A DNA stretch of 64,000 bases from Dastarcus helophoroides (taxonomy: Eukaryota; Arthropoda; Insecta; Coleoptera; Bothrideridae): positions 6,323,316 through 6,387,315 of the forward strand of contig CM053327.1 of NCBI GenBank assembly GCA_028583605.1, in the 5' to 3' direction. The translations under genes and the position numbers were made by a program. Below the pieces are notes generated by a model. It saw nothing but the letters and a program-made list of their open reading frames with translations, searched no databases and was not told the origin of the DNA. This document shows, one piece after another, positions 28,796 to 39,987 of this stretch (positions are counted from its first letter, which is position 1; the number at the start of each line of letters is the position of its first letter).

Positions 28796-30486
28796 TGCAG
28801 AATGTCCCAAATTTAAGATATGACGTCATCGACAATTTTTTTTTAAATAGCAACCCTATTTTTTTCTTGACTATTCTTAAAGAATATATCAAGTTACACA
28901 TGCGTACTAAATTTTAATTTTTTATTTTTTGTCATTTAAAAGATATTTAATAAATATTAACTCATTTGAAATATCAAGGAATCTGGTTCAACTCAATAAT
29001 CTTTCTTCAAAAAATGTTCAAAATGTTGTCCATTTACTAACTAACAATACCCTAAACGGAACTGAAACTCGTTTTGAAGATTTCTAATTACTTCGGGGGA
29101 AATTAGTCTACACTCCGCGTCCTTTAAACTCCTCAATATTTGTAGGTTTGGTCTTAAAAACCTTGCTCTTCAAATATTTCCGTAATAAATAGTCCATAAG
29201 TGTTAAATCCGGAGACCTGGATGGCCATTCAAAAGGTCCTCTTCTACCAATCCATCTGTCTGGAAACACATCATCCAGATACTCACGGACAGGTCTTGCA
29301 AAATGAGGAGGGGCACTGTCTTATTGAAACCAGATGTTTCTATTCGGGACATCAGTTTCGACCGGATCAGGAAACAAAATAGCTAAATCACGAATTAGCT
29401 TTTCCTGCAAGAATTCTAAATATCCTGCACCATTGAGATTTCCTTGGAAGAAAATTGGTCCTATAACTCAATCACCAAGTCACCAACAATCCCTGCCCAA
29501 ACATTGACTTTCTCTGGATGTTGAGTGTGGCCTTCCCTCATCCAGTGTGGGTGGTTGTCTGCCCAGTAACGACAATTTTGACGATTTAGCTCACCATTTA
29601 ATATAAACGTTGATTCATCTGAAAGCAGAATATTTTCTACGCTTAGAACAATTCTGTCCAGTAGATCCATCATTTGTTCGCAAAACTGGAGTCTTCTATC
29701 TGGATCATCTTCTAAGAGTTCATAGAGGATTGTCATTTAAGGATGAAATTTTTGCATTTTCAGAATTCTTGCAACTGAAGACTGGCTAATTTCGAGTTCC
29801 CTACCTATCTGACTAGTGCGAACATGAGGATTTTCTTGGACAAAGAGAAGTACATTAATTTTGACATCTTCACTGAGTGCATTTCGACTACTTGTTTTTC
29901 TTAAATAACCATTTTCCCGAAACTGTTTTTCAATCTTGCTTACGGTACTTTGCGATATGGGTGCTAAATCAGGATACTTCTTTCTGAATAAACGAATAAC
30001 TTCATTTTGTGTTCTTGTTCTATCTCCGTAGCCAATCATTATTAAAATTTCTTGTGGTTTTTCTTGTGAGTTTCTGTTAAGTACGGCATTTGGTCTATTT
30101 TTTAATAAATGGTGTTTCTCGCTAAAGGACAAACTAATAACTTCTTCGATCAGTACGATACTACTCTTCTTATTTGTTTTTATTAATTTTTTTAATAAAA
30201 TTGTGATAAGACGTCTACCCAGTTTGAGAAAAAAAGTCAAACGATATACCTTCTGATACGGGATTTTTAAACTTTATAAAAATTGTATTGAACTGAATTA
30301 TTTCTTGATTTTTCGAATTAGTTACTAAATTTGTAAATATCTTTTAAATGACAAGGAATAAAAAATTGAAATTTGGATACGCATGTGTAGCTTGATATAC
30401 CCCTTAGGAATAATCAAGAAAGAAATAGGGTTACCATTTAAACAAATTGTCGATGACCTCATATCTTAAATTTGGGATATTCTGCA
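28796..30486 (-). mobile_element. Mariner-like DNA transposon, TA-flanked, in the middle of the palindrome
   Basis: Ends are TGCAGAATGTCCCAAATTTA at 28796 and the inverted TAAATTTGGGATATTCTGCA ending at 30486, each bordered by TA. The terminal inverted repeats run inward to about 28955 and from about 30325. The interior holds the transposase reading frames at 29461-30240. Confidence 0.7.
29461..30240 (-). pseudogene. Mariner-superfamily transposase with helix-turn-helix N-terminus, interrupted and short
   Basis: First part (30240-29737): ILIMIGYGDRTRTQNEVIRL, then YPDLAPISQSTVSKIEKQF and VRTSQIGRELEISQSSVARI, two helix-turn-helix units of the DUF4817/HTH type. A stop splits it from the second part (29736-29461), which has LLSDESTFILNGELNRQNCR, then WADNHPHWMREGHTQHPEKV and NVWAGIVGDL, with the first catalytic Asp in LLSDEST. 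The frame ends soon after the first catalytic block; minus-strand text further down still suggests transposase but in other frames. The element therefore looks unable to move itself. Relatives are common in beetles and ants. Confidence 0.8.
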
Positions 30487-31839
30487 TAAAATTTTCCTAC
30501 ATCAAAAAGAGCGCAAATTAAAACATTAATCGATGTGTCCAAGCATATTTCCTGAAATAAAACTGTCTTTGATTTACTGAATTTATTTCAAGTTTATGAC
30601 TAACACTGTATTGGAAATATTAGTATATCGTTTTCGGTTACGGGCACGGATATGAAATTATTTCGGATGTCCGATAGTTTCGGATATTATTTCGGTTGCA
30701 GATATTTTTAAATTATTTTTGTCAATTCAGAAGAACAGATCCTCAAGTTATATCTATTTAATAAAAGTCCTAAACACTGACTGACAGAGCAACACATAAC
30801 CTAAAGCGATCGGTTTAGAAGATTGAAATTTCGCACTACGAAAGGATTTTTCAAAATTCGTGCCGCAATAGTGTTAAATAGATTAAAAAAAATTGTGTTA
30901 TTGTATGAAAGTTCCTCATTTTTTAAGTTGAACACATGAACATTTTCCTACATCAAAAAGAGCGCAAATTAAAATATTAATCGACGTGCCCGAGCATATT
31001 TTCAAAAAACAACTGTCTTCGATTTACTGAATTTATTCCAGGTTATAGACTACCATTGTATATCCGAATCCGTATCCAGATTCGAAATGTCATATCTCTA
31101 ACAACCCTACTTGCGACATATCAAATGCATCTTTTATTTACAAAGTTTACGTTAAAAAAAATTCAGAAACTACAAATTCAAAAATATTAATTTTGTATAG
31201 TATCAAGATAAAGGATTATCCGGAGGGTCGAACTACCCTAGGTCAGACCAACGAAGTCCTATTGTAAAAATATGTTGTATATTAAAAGTTTAAAAAAAAA
31301 ATATTGAAAAAAGCAAAAAGGCTTGCTTCTTGCTGATTTTTTGACAAAAAATCTTGCTCTTGCTAAAAAACAACTTCCTGTCTTGTCCTCTTCTTATTCA
31401 CAAATTTCTTGTCTTGTACTTGCAACCAGGGCATCGAACCACTATTTTTTTCGTTCCGGAAAAAAATCATATCGGTTCCGTTCGGGTTTTCGTTCCGACA
31501 AAAATAACGCTTTTTCCGGTTTTTGGTTCAGTTCCGGGTGACTCATTTTTTAATTTTTTAACCGTTTTTATTTCATTTAAAAATTGATTTTCTAACATAA
31601 TTTAGGAAATATTCTCCCTCTTTTTTTCTAATGTTACAGGATATACCTACTCTGATAATGCTTAGAATTTGAAGAAAATATTTCTCGATTTTTCGAATTT
31701 AAAAATTTCACGCTGAAACTCTGGATTCATTTTGAGTTCAAACTTCAAAAAAACCCGAACTTTATAAAAAAAAAATTAGCTGATACTCGCGCTTTCGCCT
31801 AGGTGAAAAAAGAGAAAGGATCCTTTAGTTATATATATT

Positions 31840-33790
31840 TTTGAAAGTTTCGACTTTTCTGAAAAATTTAATTTTTATTGGAAATTTTGACTTATTTCGA
31901 AAACTTCCACAATAAAAACCCACCTTTTCACAAAGTCGATCTTTTCTCGTTCTACTTCCAAAATTTCAAGATTTTGACTATTTTTGATTTTTTGAATATT
32001 CCAAATTCCTCAAAATTCTGTCTTATTTGGTTGGTTTCGGTTTTTTTGAACATTTTACTTTTTTAAAACTTTTATCCTTGTTAAAGATTTTATTTTTTGA
32101 AAATTTCAAATTTTTTTGAATATTTTGAATTGATCTCGAAGTTTCAATGTTTGACCTTATTTTTGTAAATATTGACCATTTCTGAAACTTCAGACTCGAA
32201 ATTTCAATTTTTTTTGCAAATCTAACTAGTTAAATTGGATTTCTTCAAAACATTTCAATTCTTTTTAAAATTTGAATTTTTTCAAAGTTTTAACTTTTTG
32301 CAAATATCGACTCTAAAGTGTTTGTTCTTTTTATTCAACTTTTTTCAATTTTCACTTTTTCGCAAATCTCTGACTTTCTAAAAATGATTACTTTTTGAAA
32401 AGTCTGCCTTCGATTTTTATTGAAAATTGTTATTAAACCTTTTTCGGCTTCTTTAAAGCATTTCGTCTTTATATTTTGAAAACTTTGCAATTCAACTAGT
32501 CTTTTTTTTAGCGTCCGAATTTTTCAAGTGGTTATTTATTTTATTAATCTCAAGACTTTTTCAGTTTGATCTTTCTTTAGGATTTTAATTTATTTTCCAA
32601 ATTTTGAATTTTTGATAAAAGTTCACACATAATTTCGATCTTTTCTCAAAATTGTTTTTTTTTTTCAAAATTTTAATTTTTTCTGTAAATTTAATGATGT
32701 TGAGAAACTGTTCTTTTTTTTAATGTTCACCTTGGTCCAACTTTTGACAATTTCGCAAAGTTTTGATCTTTTTTAAAAACTAAGATTTTTTTTTTAGTTT
32801 CGACTTTTTCTCGAGGTTTCAGCTTTTATGTAGTAAACTGAACTTTTATTTGAAAAATTAGATTTTTCCTTTAATTTGTGTTTTTTTGAAAAATTAAAAT
32901 TTTCTCAAAATGTCGACATTTTGTTATTTCTCAAAATTGTTATTTTTTTTCAAAATTTTGATTTTTTCTGTAAATTTAATGATGTTGAAAAACTGTTTTT
33001 TTTAATGTTCACCTTGGTCCAATTTTTGACAATTTCGCAAAGTTTTGATCTTTTTTAAAAATTAAGATTTTTTATTTAGTTTCGACTTTTTCTCGAGGTT
33101 TCAGCTTTTATGTAGTAAACTGAACTTTTATTTGAAAAATTAGATTTTCCCTTTAATTTGTGTTTTTTTTGAAAAATTAAAATTTTCTCAAAATTTCGAC
33201 ATTTTTAATATTTTCGAACCTTTTTCAGAATTTAGACTTTTTTTTGAAAATTTCGACTTTTTCTCGAAGCTGCAACTTTTTCAGAATTTGTTTTTTTTGG
33301 AAAATTTCCTATTTTTTCAAAATTTAGACTTCTTGTAAAAAAATTGATAAATTTTTTTTTCTTAAATTTTCGATTTTTTTCAAAATGTTGGTTTTTTTTT
33401 ATAATATGATTATGTTGTAACATTTTTTTTTCGAAAACATTTACCTTTTTTTTAAAAATCTCCACTTTAGCTCAAACTTTTTACCATTTCTCGAAGTTTT
33501 AACTTCTTTTTTTTGATAATTCCGACTTTTTCTTGAAAATTTTTACTTTTTTGAAAAATTCGATTTTTTTCAAAATTGCAACTTTTTGAAATCTTTCAAT
33601 TTTTTCAGGATTTTAATCTTGTTTGAAAATGTTTACCTTTTATCATCAAAATTGGGACTTTTTCGAAGTTAAGTTCATTCAAATTTTGAAGTTTTTTTCC
33701 AAATTTCCATTTTTTTCAAAAGGTCAACTTTTTGTGAACACTTCGACATTTTTTCAAAATTCGCCCGTTTCAGACATTTTTTAATTTTTC
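31840..33790 (+). repeat. T-polar A/T tract, left half of the hAT-like element
   Basis: About 1.9 kb of TTTCGACTTTTTCTCGA-type text. It includes a near-identical tandem duplication with period about 285: units from 32645 and from 32930 (shared words TTAATGATGTTGA, GTTCACCTTGGTCCAA, TTATGTAGTAAACTGAACTT). Confidence 0.7.
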
Positions 33791-33849
33791 TGAAGAATCA
33801 AATTTTCCAAATTACGAATTTTTAAATTTTGGACGAATTGAAGACTTAA

Positions 33850-35080
33850 CTAAATTTCGATTTTAAAGCTGCCTAAACAATCTAAAAAAAATCGAAGCAG
33901 CGAGGATAAAGTCGAAATTTTGAGAAAAAAGTAGCCTAAACAAAACCATATCAAAATTGGAAGTTTAAATTAGACATTTTCTACCATGTCATCGTTTTAA
34001 GTTTACCCTCAAAATTTCGACTTAAATTTTAAGATCCCAGTTTTAAATTGAAATATAAATGTTGTATTTTTCTCTTCAAATTTGAACTGAAATTCCCAAT
34101 TCCTAGGAAAAATTAGAAATAGCTAGATTTTTTTAGAAAATTTTGAGAGATTCGAGGCTAAACTCGAAATTTTAGGAAAAAAGTCAAATATAGCGTGAAC
34201 AAAACCAGATAAAAATTAGAAGTTTAAATTAGACATTTTCTAACATGTCATTGTTTCAAGTTTACCCTCAAAATTTCGATTTCAATTTCAAGGTCCCGGC
34301 TTTAAATTGGAATATAAATGTTGTATTTTTCTCTTGAAATTTTGACTGAAATTCCCAATTTCTAGGAAAAATTAGAAATAGTGAGATTTTATCGAAAATT
34401 TTGAGAAAAAAAGCCAAATCCACGAATTTTGTTAAGTTTTATGAAGTCTGCATCGTAAAAGAACCATTAGAATTCGAGATTTCGAGAAAAAAATTGATTG
34501 GCATATTGAAATTAAAAAGAAATTTGAAGGAAACAATTCAAGAAAACTCAACATTTTTATTCATAACTTCAAAAAATAGGGGTATCAGATTATAAAAGGG
34601 AAAATCCAATTTTAAGAAGAAAAAAAATAAATTTTGAGTGTTGTTCTGAAGAAAAAGTTAAAATTTCTGGATAAATTCGAATTTGCAAATAAATTTGCCA
34701 GAAAATTGTGCCTCAATAAAAAAGACTCCACTGCTTTAGTCCAAATTTACAAGAGCACATAAAATTTTTATTTTAAACTCGAAGTTTTAGGAAAAAAAAA
34801 GAAATATTTCGAAAAGTTCCAAATTCCAAAAAGGAACCGAAAATTTTGAAAAAAGAATATTCCAGTTATACAACTTGAAATTTTGAAAATAAAATCAACA
34901 TTTTCTTAAAAAGTGTGAAAATTGTAAGTTTCTAATCCAACTTTCAAAAAAAAAAAAAATGTTCTTTAAAGTAAACTCATAATTTTGAGATGAAATTTGC
35001 ATGAATTTGTGTACAATTTTGAAAAGGAAATTTCTAAAAAAAATGCCAAACTTTATAGGATAAAGTAAAAATTATTTTAA
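33850..35080 (-). repeat. A-polar A/T tract, right half of the hAT-like element
   Basis: Polarity flips near 33800. A second tandem duplication of period about 259 is present: units from 33941 and 34200 share AAGTTTAAATTAGACATTTT, AAGTTTACCCTCAAAATTTC and ATATAAATGTTGTATTTTTC. Confidence 0.7.
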
Positions 35081-35206
35081 GAACATACCAATTCAACGAA
35101 CCGAAATAAACCGTTATTTTTTCCGGTTTTATTTCGGTACAAAAATAACGGTTTTTTTCGGTTTCCGGTTTTCGGTTCAGTTCCGGTTCGAAGCCCTGCT
35201 TGCAAC

Positions 35207-35826
35207 GAGAACAAGAAAAAATAAGACATGAGCAAGAAGTGCTTCGCCGGCTCTGCTACATATTTTTTTCTAAAATTTCAAATTTAAAAATTAAATAAGT
35301 ACGGTAACAATTCCTTTTATTAATGAAGAATTTTTTTCAAAATTTAATTTTTTTAAATCCGAATGTAAAGTGGCCTATTTTGGGCCGCCGATACTGTCCT
35401 CAAAACCCGTTTCTTTTGGCCGAAACAGAAAAAGAAACCATAACTTCGGTCGGTCTTTAATTTCAAATAGTAGTTGGCTGTTGAAAAAACTTGAAACTCA
35501 ATCCTTATCTTTTGTCTTGCAATAATAAGCGGGATCGTAAAAAGGGTATGTTAAAAGTAAACAACAGATGAAGATATCGGCATTCGCAAGTGACAAACAC
35601 TTGCCACAATAAAAGCCGAAGAAAAAATCCAGCCTGCGCACGTGGTCAGCACGCTCCTTCCCTCCTCGTGATTACCCCGCTAATGATATCCAAAATTGCG
35701 GATGATGTTTCTTTTTCACAGAAGGCGTTGAGATTTCTTGATAAGTAGTTCGTAGTGTTCGCTTGGGTGGTTTCGTGCTCGTGTTATATATTTCTTTAAT
35801 TCTTCGAACTACATGACAAAATGGTA
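35207..35826 (+). promoter_or_regulatory. Possible promoter and first exon ending in ATG|GTAAGT
   Basis: A less AT-rich stretch (35370-35810) with CACGTGGTCAGCACG and CTCCTTCCCTCCTCGTG leads to ACATGACAAAATG at 35813-35823, followed at once by a good splice donor GTAAGTTGAAC. A first exon carrying only the start codon is common in animal genes, so a + strand gene may begin here. I found no convincing second exon in the next 12 kb, so the call is tentative. Confidence 0.3.
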
Positions 35827-36870
35827 AGTTGAACTATTCTTCTCCTAATAGGGAATTTAGATTGGGTAATGAGGATATTATTTTAACACCCCCCCATCCC
35901 CCTCGACATGTAAATTTTTGGATTTTGTTTTTATTTGTTATTCAAAATGCCATAAAATTAATCATTTTTTATTGAATTTAAGAGATAGATACGAATTCCG
36001 GTTCGCGACGATTTACTTTCCTGTTTTCAACTGCGTACACCCTGATAACCAGCAGATGTTGCTGGCTTCTGTAAAATCTAATCTGAAACGGTATTTTCAA
36101 AGGTAAACACGAAAAGTTGTAATTAACGTTATACATTTTGATGCGGTTTATTAATTATTCTGCAATTATAAAATTATAAGCGATTGCTGTAATAATGTTG
36201 TATATGGGACTTTTACAACCATCGCTTCAATTAAACTTTTATATAAGTAGATTAGGTTATTGGTGAATTTTTATTTTCTGAAATGTCTTCATTTTACATT
36301 TATAATTAGATATGTCTAATTGAACTGCAATATCAGTGGCGTAGCGTGGATTTCCGTCACCCTGGGCCCACTCAAAAGTTGTCGCCCCCTCCATATTATC
36401 GTAATTAATAAAAATAATTTGTAATGCTCTGTCACTATTTTGATAAAAATAAAAAGATTGCAAGTTAGGATTAAGAATTTTAATAAAACTTTGAAAATAG
36501 ATTTCCATTTCCTTGAAACTCCGAATTTAAAAAGTTAATTTTGGTCAAAGAACAAAATGTACATGAGAAAGAAAAAATTCAACTTTTTTTAGAAAAAGTG
36601 TAAACTTTGGATAAATACAGATATAAACTTCCTAAAAAATTCGAGTTTAGTCTTGAAATTGTAACTTTTTCAAGAAATTTTGAATTATTGAACAAAAAAG
36701 AAAATAATATTCGGGGAATTGTGAATTTTTTATGTAGTGCTAATTCTTCGCTAAATTTTTACTGTTGCCTCGAAATATTGTCGTAAAACAAAGTATTTTT
36801 ATAAATTATGTCGTTCTCTCGAAATTTGAACCTTAATTGTTCAAGTCTATAGAAGGTCTTATCCCTTTAA
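35827..36870. other. Unassigned; contains a CAGTGGCGTAGCGTGG transposon end
   Basis: The word CAGTGGCGTAGCGTGG near 36334 resembles the left end of the hAT at 52868 (CAGTGGCGTGGCGTGCC), so a related element end lies here; its partner was not located with confidence. The open frame at 35918-36106 is not recognisable. Confidence 0.4.
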
Positions 36871-36883
36871 CACAACGACAATA

Positions 36884-37395
36884 AAACGAATAATTAGGCG
36901 ATACATATTTCGCCAGCAGAACTGGCATTTTCAAGCGCACTAATCTTAATTGATTACTTGATTAGCAAAAGAAGCATCGACATTATCTGCATTGAGATTT
37001 AAATCGATACTGACGGTCTTTTTTTTGTTATTTATAATTGTTTAACACATCTGGTGCATGCAATTTTGACCTGCCACAAATAACCTTCAATAAACTGGAG
37101 GCTGCCAATGGTCCCTTATCTCAAATAAAGGGTATCTCTGGTCTCTGATTGATATGAATTGTTTCTTATGCATCAAGATCTCTGTTATTTGTAACCGATC
37201 TTAACAATTTTAAATTTCAATGTTAATTTTGGGTCATGTACTTATCATATCGTTGGGCGACACTTGATTTTTCTTCTGTATTGTATCTAAAATGAGCGAT
37301 ATGTTCTTTAAATCTAGTTTTAATGAATCTCTTGGTCTGTCCAACATATAATAAATTACAATTGTTGCAGCTTATTTCTTAAGCTTGTCCATTAT
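36884..37395 (-). pseudogene. Penelope-like retroelement remnant: GIY-YIG nuclease and 3' region
   Basis: Minus-strand text from about 37370 down reads SCNNCNLLYVGQTKRFIKTR, then FKEHIAHFRYNTEEKSS. That is the Cys-rich start of the Penelope GIY-YIG domain: the YVGQT motif with Arg and Glu-His further on. Frame breaks follow. The 3' part contains, near 36930-36895, CTTGAAAATGCCAGTTCTGC and then TGGCGAAATATG, a perfect five-pair hairpin followed by GAAA. That fits the hammerhead-like motif known in Penelope elements. Confidence 0.65.
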
Positions 37396-37399
37396 TTCG

Positions 37400-39130
37400 A
37401 CTTTTTCTCAAAATTTATATTTTTCAAATTTCGACGTTTTTTAAAAATGTTAACGTTTCAGAATTTAAATATGAGTTTTTTAAAGAATTAAGCCTGAAAT
37501 TTGATCTTAAAAAAACTGATTTTTCGATCATTTTGAATTTTTTTTCATAACCTTGTATGTTTTCCAATTTTCGACTTTTCTTAGTGTTGACATTTCAAAA
37601 ATTGAAGTTTAATTTCGAAAATGTAAACTTCTTAAAAATTTCGACTATTTATCGAAATGTTGATTGTTTTGAAGATTTCGATTTGTTGATATGTAAAGTT
37701 TTTGAAAATGTCGACTTCTTGAAAATTTCGAGTTCTCGCCTTATTATTGAAAATTTTTACTTAAAAATTTCGAAACTGTTTAAAAATTCCGACTTTTTTC
37801 TGAAAATTTCGTTTTTTTTTTATTTCGATTTGTGAAAGACCTTATCTTAAAAATGTTGAGATTTTATATTTTCCACATTTTTTCAAACTTCCTACTTTTC
37901 TCAAAACGTTGACTCTTTTTAGAAATTTTGGCTTAATTATTTTAAAAATTTCAACTTGGTTTATTATGAACTTTGAAAAATTCTACTTTTTTGAAATTTT
38001 CTGCTCTTAAAATCGTAGAATTTTTGAAAAAGTTTTTTTTTCAAAGTTTTGATATTTTTTGAAAGATTCGCAAGTGACAAATTTAAATTTGACTTTTTCA
38101 CTATTTTGAAAATTTTACTTTTCTAGAAGTTTTGCCTTTTTCCTAATATTTCATCTTTCTTCCCCCGTTTAGATTTTTTTTTATGAATTTCGAATAATTT
38201 AAAAATTTCATTTTTTCTTCAAAATAGTATTGAAATTTCGACCTTTTTTCCTAATTTACAGTTTTTTCTTGGAAAATCTCGACTATTTCTCAAGAAACAT
38301 TTTCCCAAAAAAAAACTGTAAATTATGAAAGGTCATTTCAACACTATTTTGAAAATTGATTTTTTTGAAGTTTTTACTTTTTTTGAAAATTTTATTTAAA
38401 GTGTCTACTTTTGTAAAAATTTGGATTCTTTTAAAATATTAACTTTTCAGAATTTTGACTTCTTTTGAAAATGTCGACCTTTATTAGAAGTTTTTTTGAT
38501 TTTAATGCAAATCTAGACTTTGAAAAGGTCTCTCTTTTTTTATAATTTCCACTTTTTGTGTGAACATTTCGATTTTTTTCAAAATTTCGGGTTTTTTAAG
38601 ATCTATTATCACAATTTTTACTTTTTAAAAGTTTCGACTCAAATTTTGATTTGAGTACTTCGATTTGATTGGAAATTTTTATTTTTTTTGAAAATTTAAA
38701 ATTTCAGAGCTTTTTCCAAAATTTTCTTTTTTTTTAAATTACCACTTTTCTGAACATTTATATTCGTTTTAAAAATTTTAAATTTTTTAAATGTTTGGTT
38801 TTAAAAATTTCAATTTTTTCTAACAAGCTTTAGTTTTTGTCGAAATTTTGACTTTCCTGTAAATTTTGATTTTACCTTTGAAAATTTTGATTGCTCAAAA
38901 GTTCCACGATATTTCCACAAATTTGATACAAAACGTCGTGAAATTTTTTATGTTTATTGTTGTATTTATTGTTAATATAGTTTATTACTCGAAAATACTG
39001 TTTTTTTACTTTTTTTATTTTTCATTTTTTCAAAAATTTCGACTTTTTTTAGAACTTTGTCCTTATTTTTCTCTCTAAATTTGGTTATTTTGTAAATCGA
39101 ATATTTTGAAGATTTGATTTTTTTAAAGCA
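37400..39130 (+). repeat. T-polar periodic A/T tract
   Basis: About 1.7 kb. It includes a local inverted pair near 38225-38345 (TAATTTACAGTTTTTTCTTGG against AAAAAAAACTGTAAATTATG). Confidence 0.65.
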
Positions 39131-39480
39131 AATGCTCTGAGCCCAGGCATCATGTGGGGCCGGTAAGGTGGTTCGTGAATTTCAGATAATACGACGAGAG
39201 CTTACTTTTTAGTCGTGAGAAGTGAAAATTGACAAGTTGAAGTTTTTTTTTGTAATCAAAAAGTCAAATTTAAGCAATATAGTTGCTGCGCTTCCACTGA
39301 AATATTTCGGCGACCCGGACAAAGTATTGTAGGGACCCGGGCTTTATACTTATCTCCTGGGCCCCGAAATTCTCCCGGAGGGGCTGAATAGGTGTTTCGA
39401 ATTGTCCAATTCTGCGAATATTGCGATGTATATTGATCAGAACAAGTACAATTAATTTTTGAAGAGACAAAAAGAGGTCT
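39131..39480. other. Unassigned 350-base island inside A/T tracts
   Basis: A higher-GC segment with GGGACCCGGGC and TCCCGGAGGGGCTGAA. It may be the remains of a transposon end; no coding pattern. Confidence 0.4.
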
Positions 39481-39489
39481 CTGGAAATT

Positions 39490-39930
39490 ATCGACTTATT
39501 TTTGAAAACTCACCATTTTTTAAAATTGCCCCTTCCTATTAACATTTTATACTTTTCTTAATTTTGACTCTTGAAATTTCGACTTTAAAATTTTGATTTT
39601 TTTGTAAATCTGACTTCATCTTCAACTTTTTAAAAAATAACAAATTTTTGAAAACACGTACCTTTAAAAAACCAACTTTATATTTGAAATTTTAGGTTTT
39701 TTAAAAAAAATCTTTTCGATTTTTATTTACAATTTTGACATTTTTAAACATTTGAATGTTTCCATTTATTTTAAAAATTGTAAATTTCAGATTTTTACTT
39801 TATTTTTAAAATTTCAAATCCCAAAAATTGCGCTTGATTTCTAAATTTTGACTTACTAAATTTCAACTTCTTTCAAAATCTCGACTTTTTCTGAAAATTA
39901 AAAAAAAAATTCAATTTCCTGAAAATGTTT
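39490..39930 (+). repeat. T-polar A/T tract before the 40-kb element
   Basis: Same text and polarity as the tract that resumes after 41390, so the mariner-type element at 39988-41319 appears to have split one tract. Confidence 0.6.
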
Positions 39931-39987
39931 ACAGCAATAATGATAATAATAAAAATATTTATTTGCGGAAAAAATATCCTTTTTATA

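Larger units (their letters stand above)
28265..31095. repeat. Long palindrome with arms of about 0.6 kb around a mariner-like element
   Basis: The left arm (about 28265-28795) and right arm (about 30487-30990) are inverted copies: TCGGGCACATCGATTAAT on the left pairs with ATTAATCGACGTGCCCGA on the right, and GTTGCTCTGTCAGTCAGTG pairs with CACTGACTGACAGAGCAAC. Each arm holds two diverged copies of a sub-repeat ending in TTTTTGATGTAGGAAAATTT. The right copy runs further, to about 31095. Confidence 0.7.
31427..35198. mobile_element. hAT-like element, 3.8 kb, filled with polar A/T tracts
   Basis: Left end CAGGGCATCGAACCACTATT at 31427, right end GGTTCGAAGCCCTG at 35185-35198. Both are flanked by the same 8-mer CTTGCAAC (31419-31426 and 35199-35206), a clean hAT-type target duplication. 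Subterminal blocks on both sides carry TTCCGG/CGGTT words (CGTTCCGGAAAA, TTTCGGTTTCCGGTTTTCGG). The interior has no transposase, only the A/T tracts. Confidence 0.75.

Noticed and set aside
35918..36106. Second exon for the possible gene starting at 35821
   Set aside because: The frame joined to ATG is closed at the best acceptor (AGATAG), and the text has no recognisable protein pattern.
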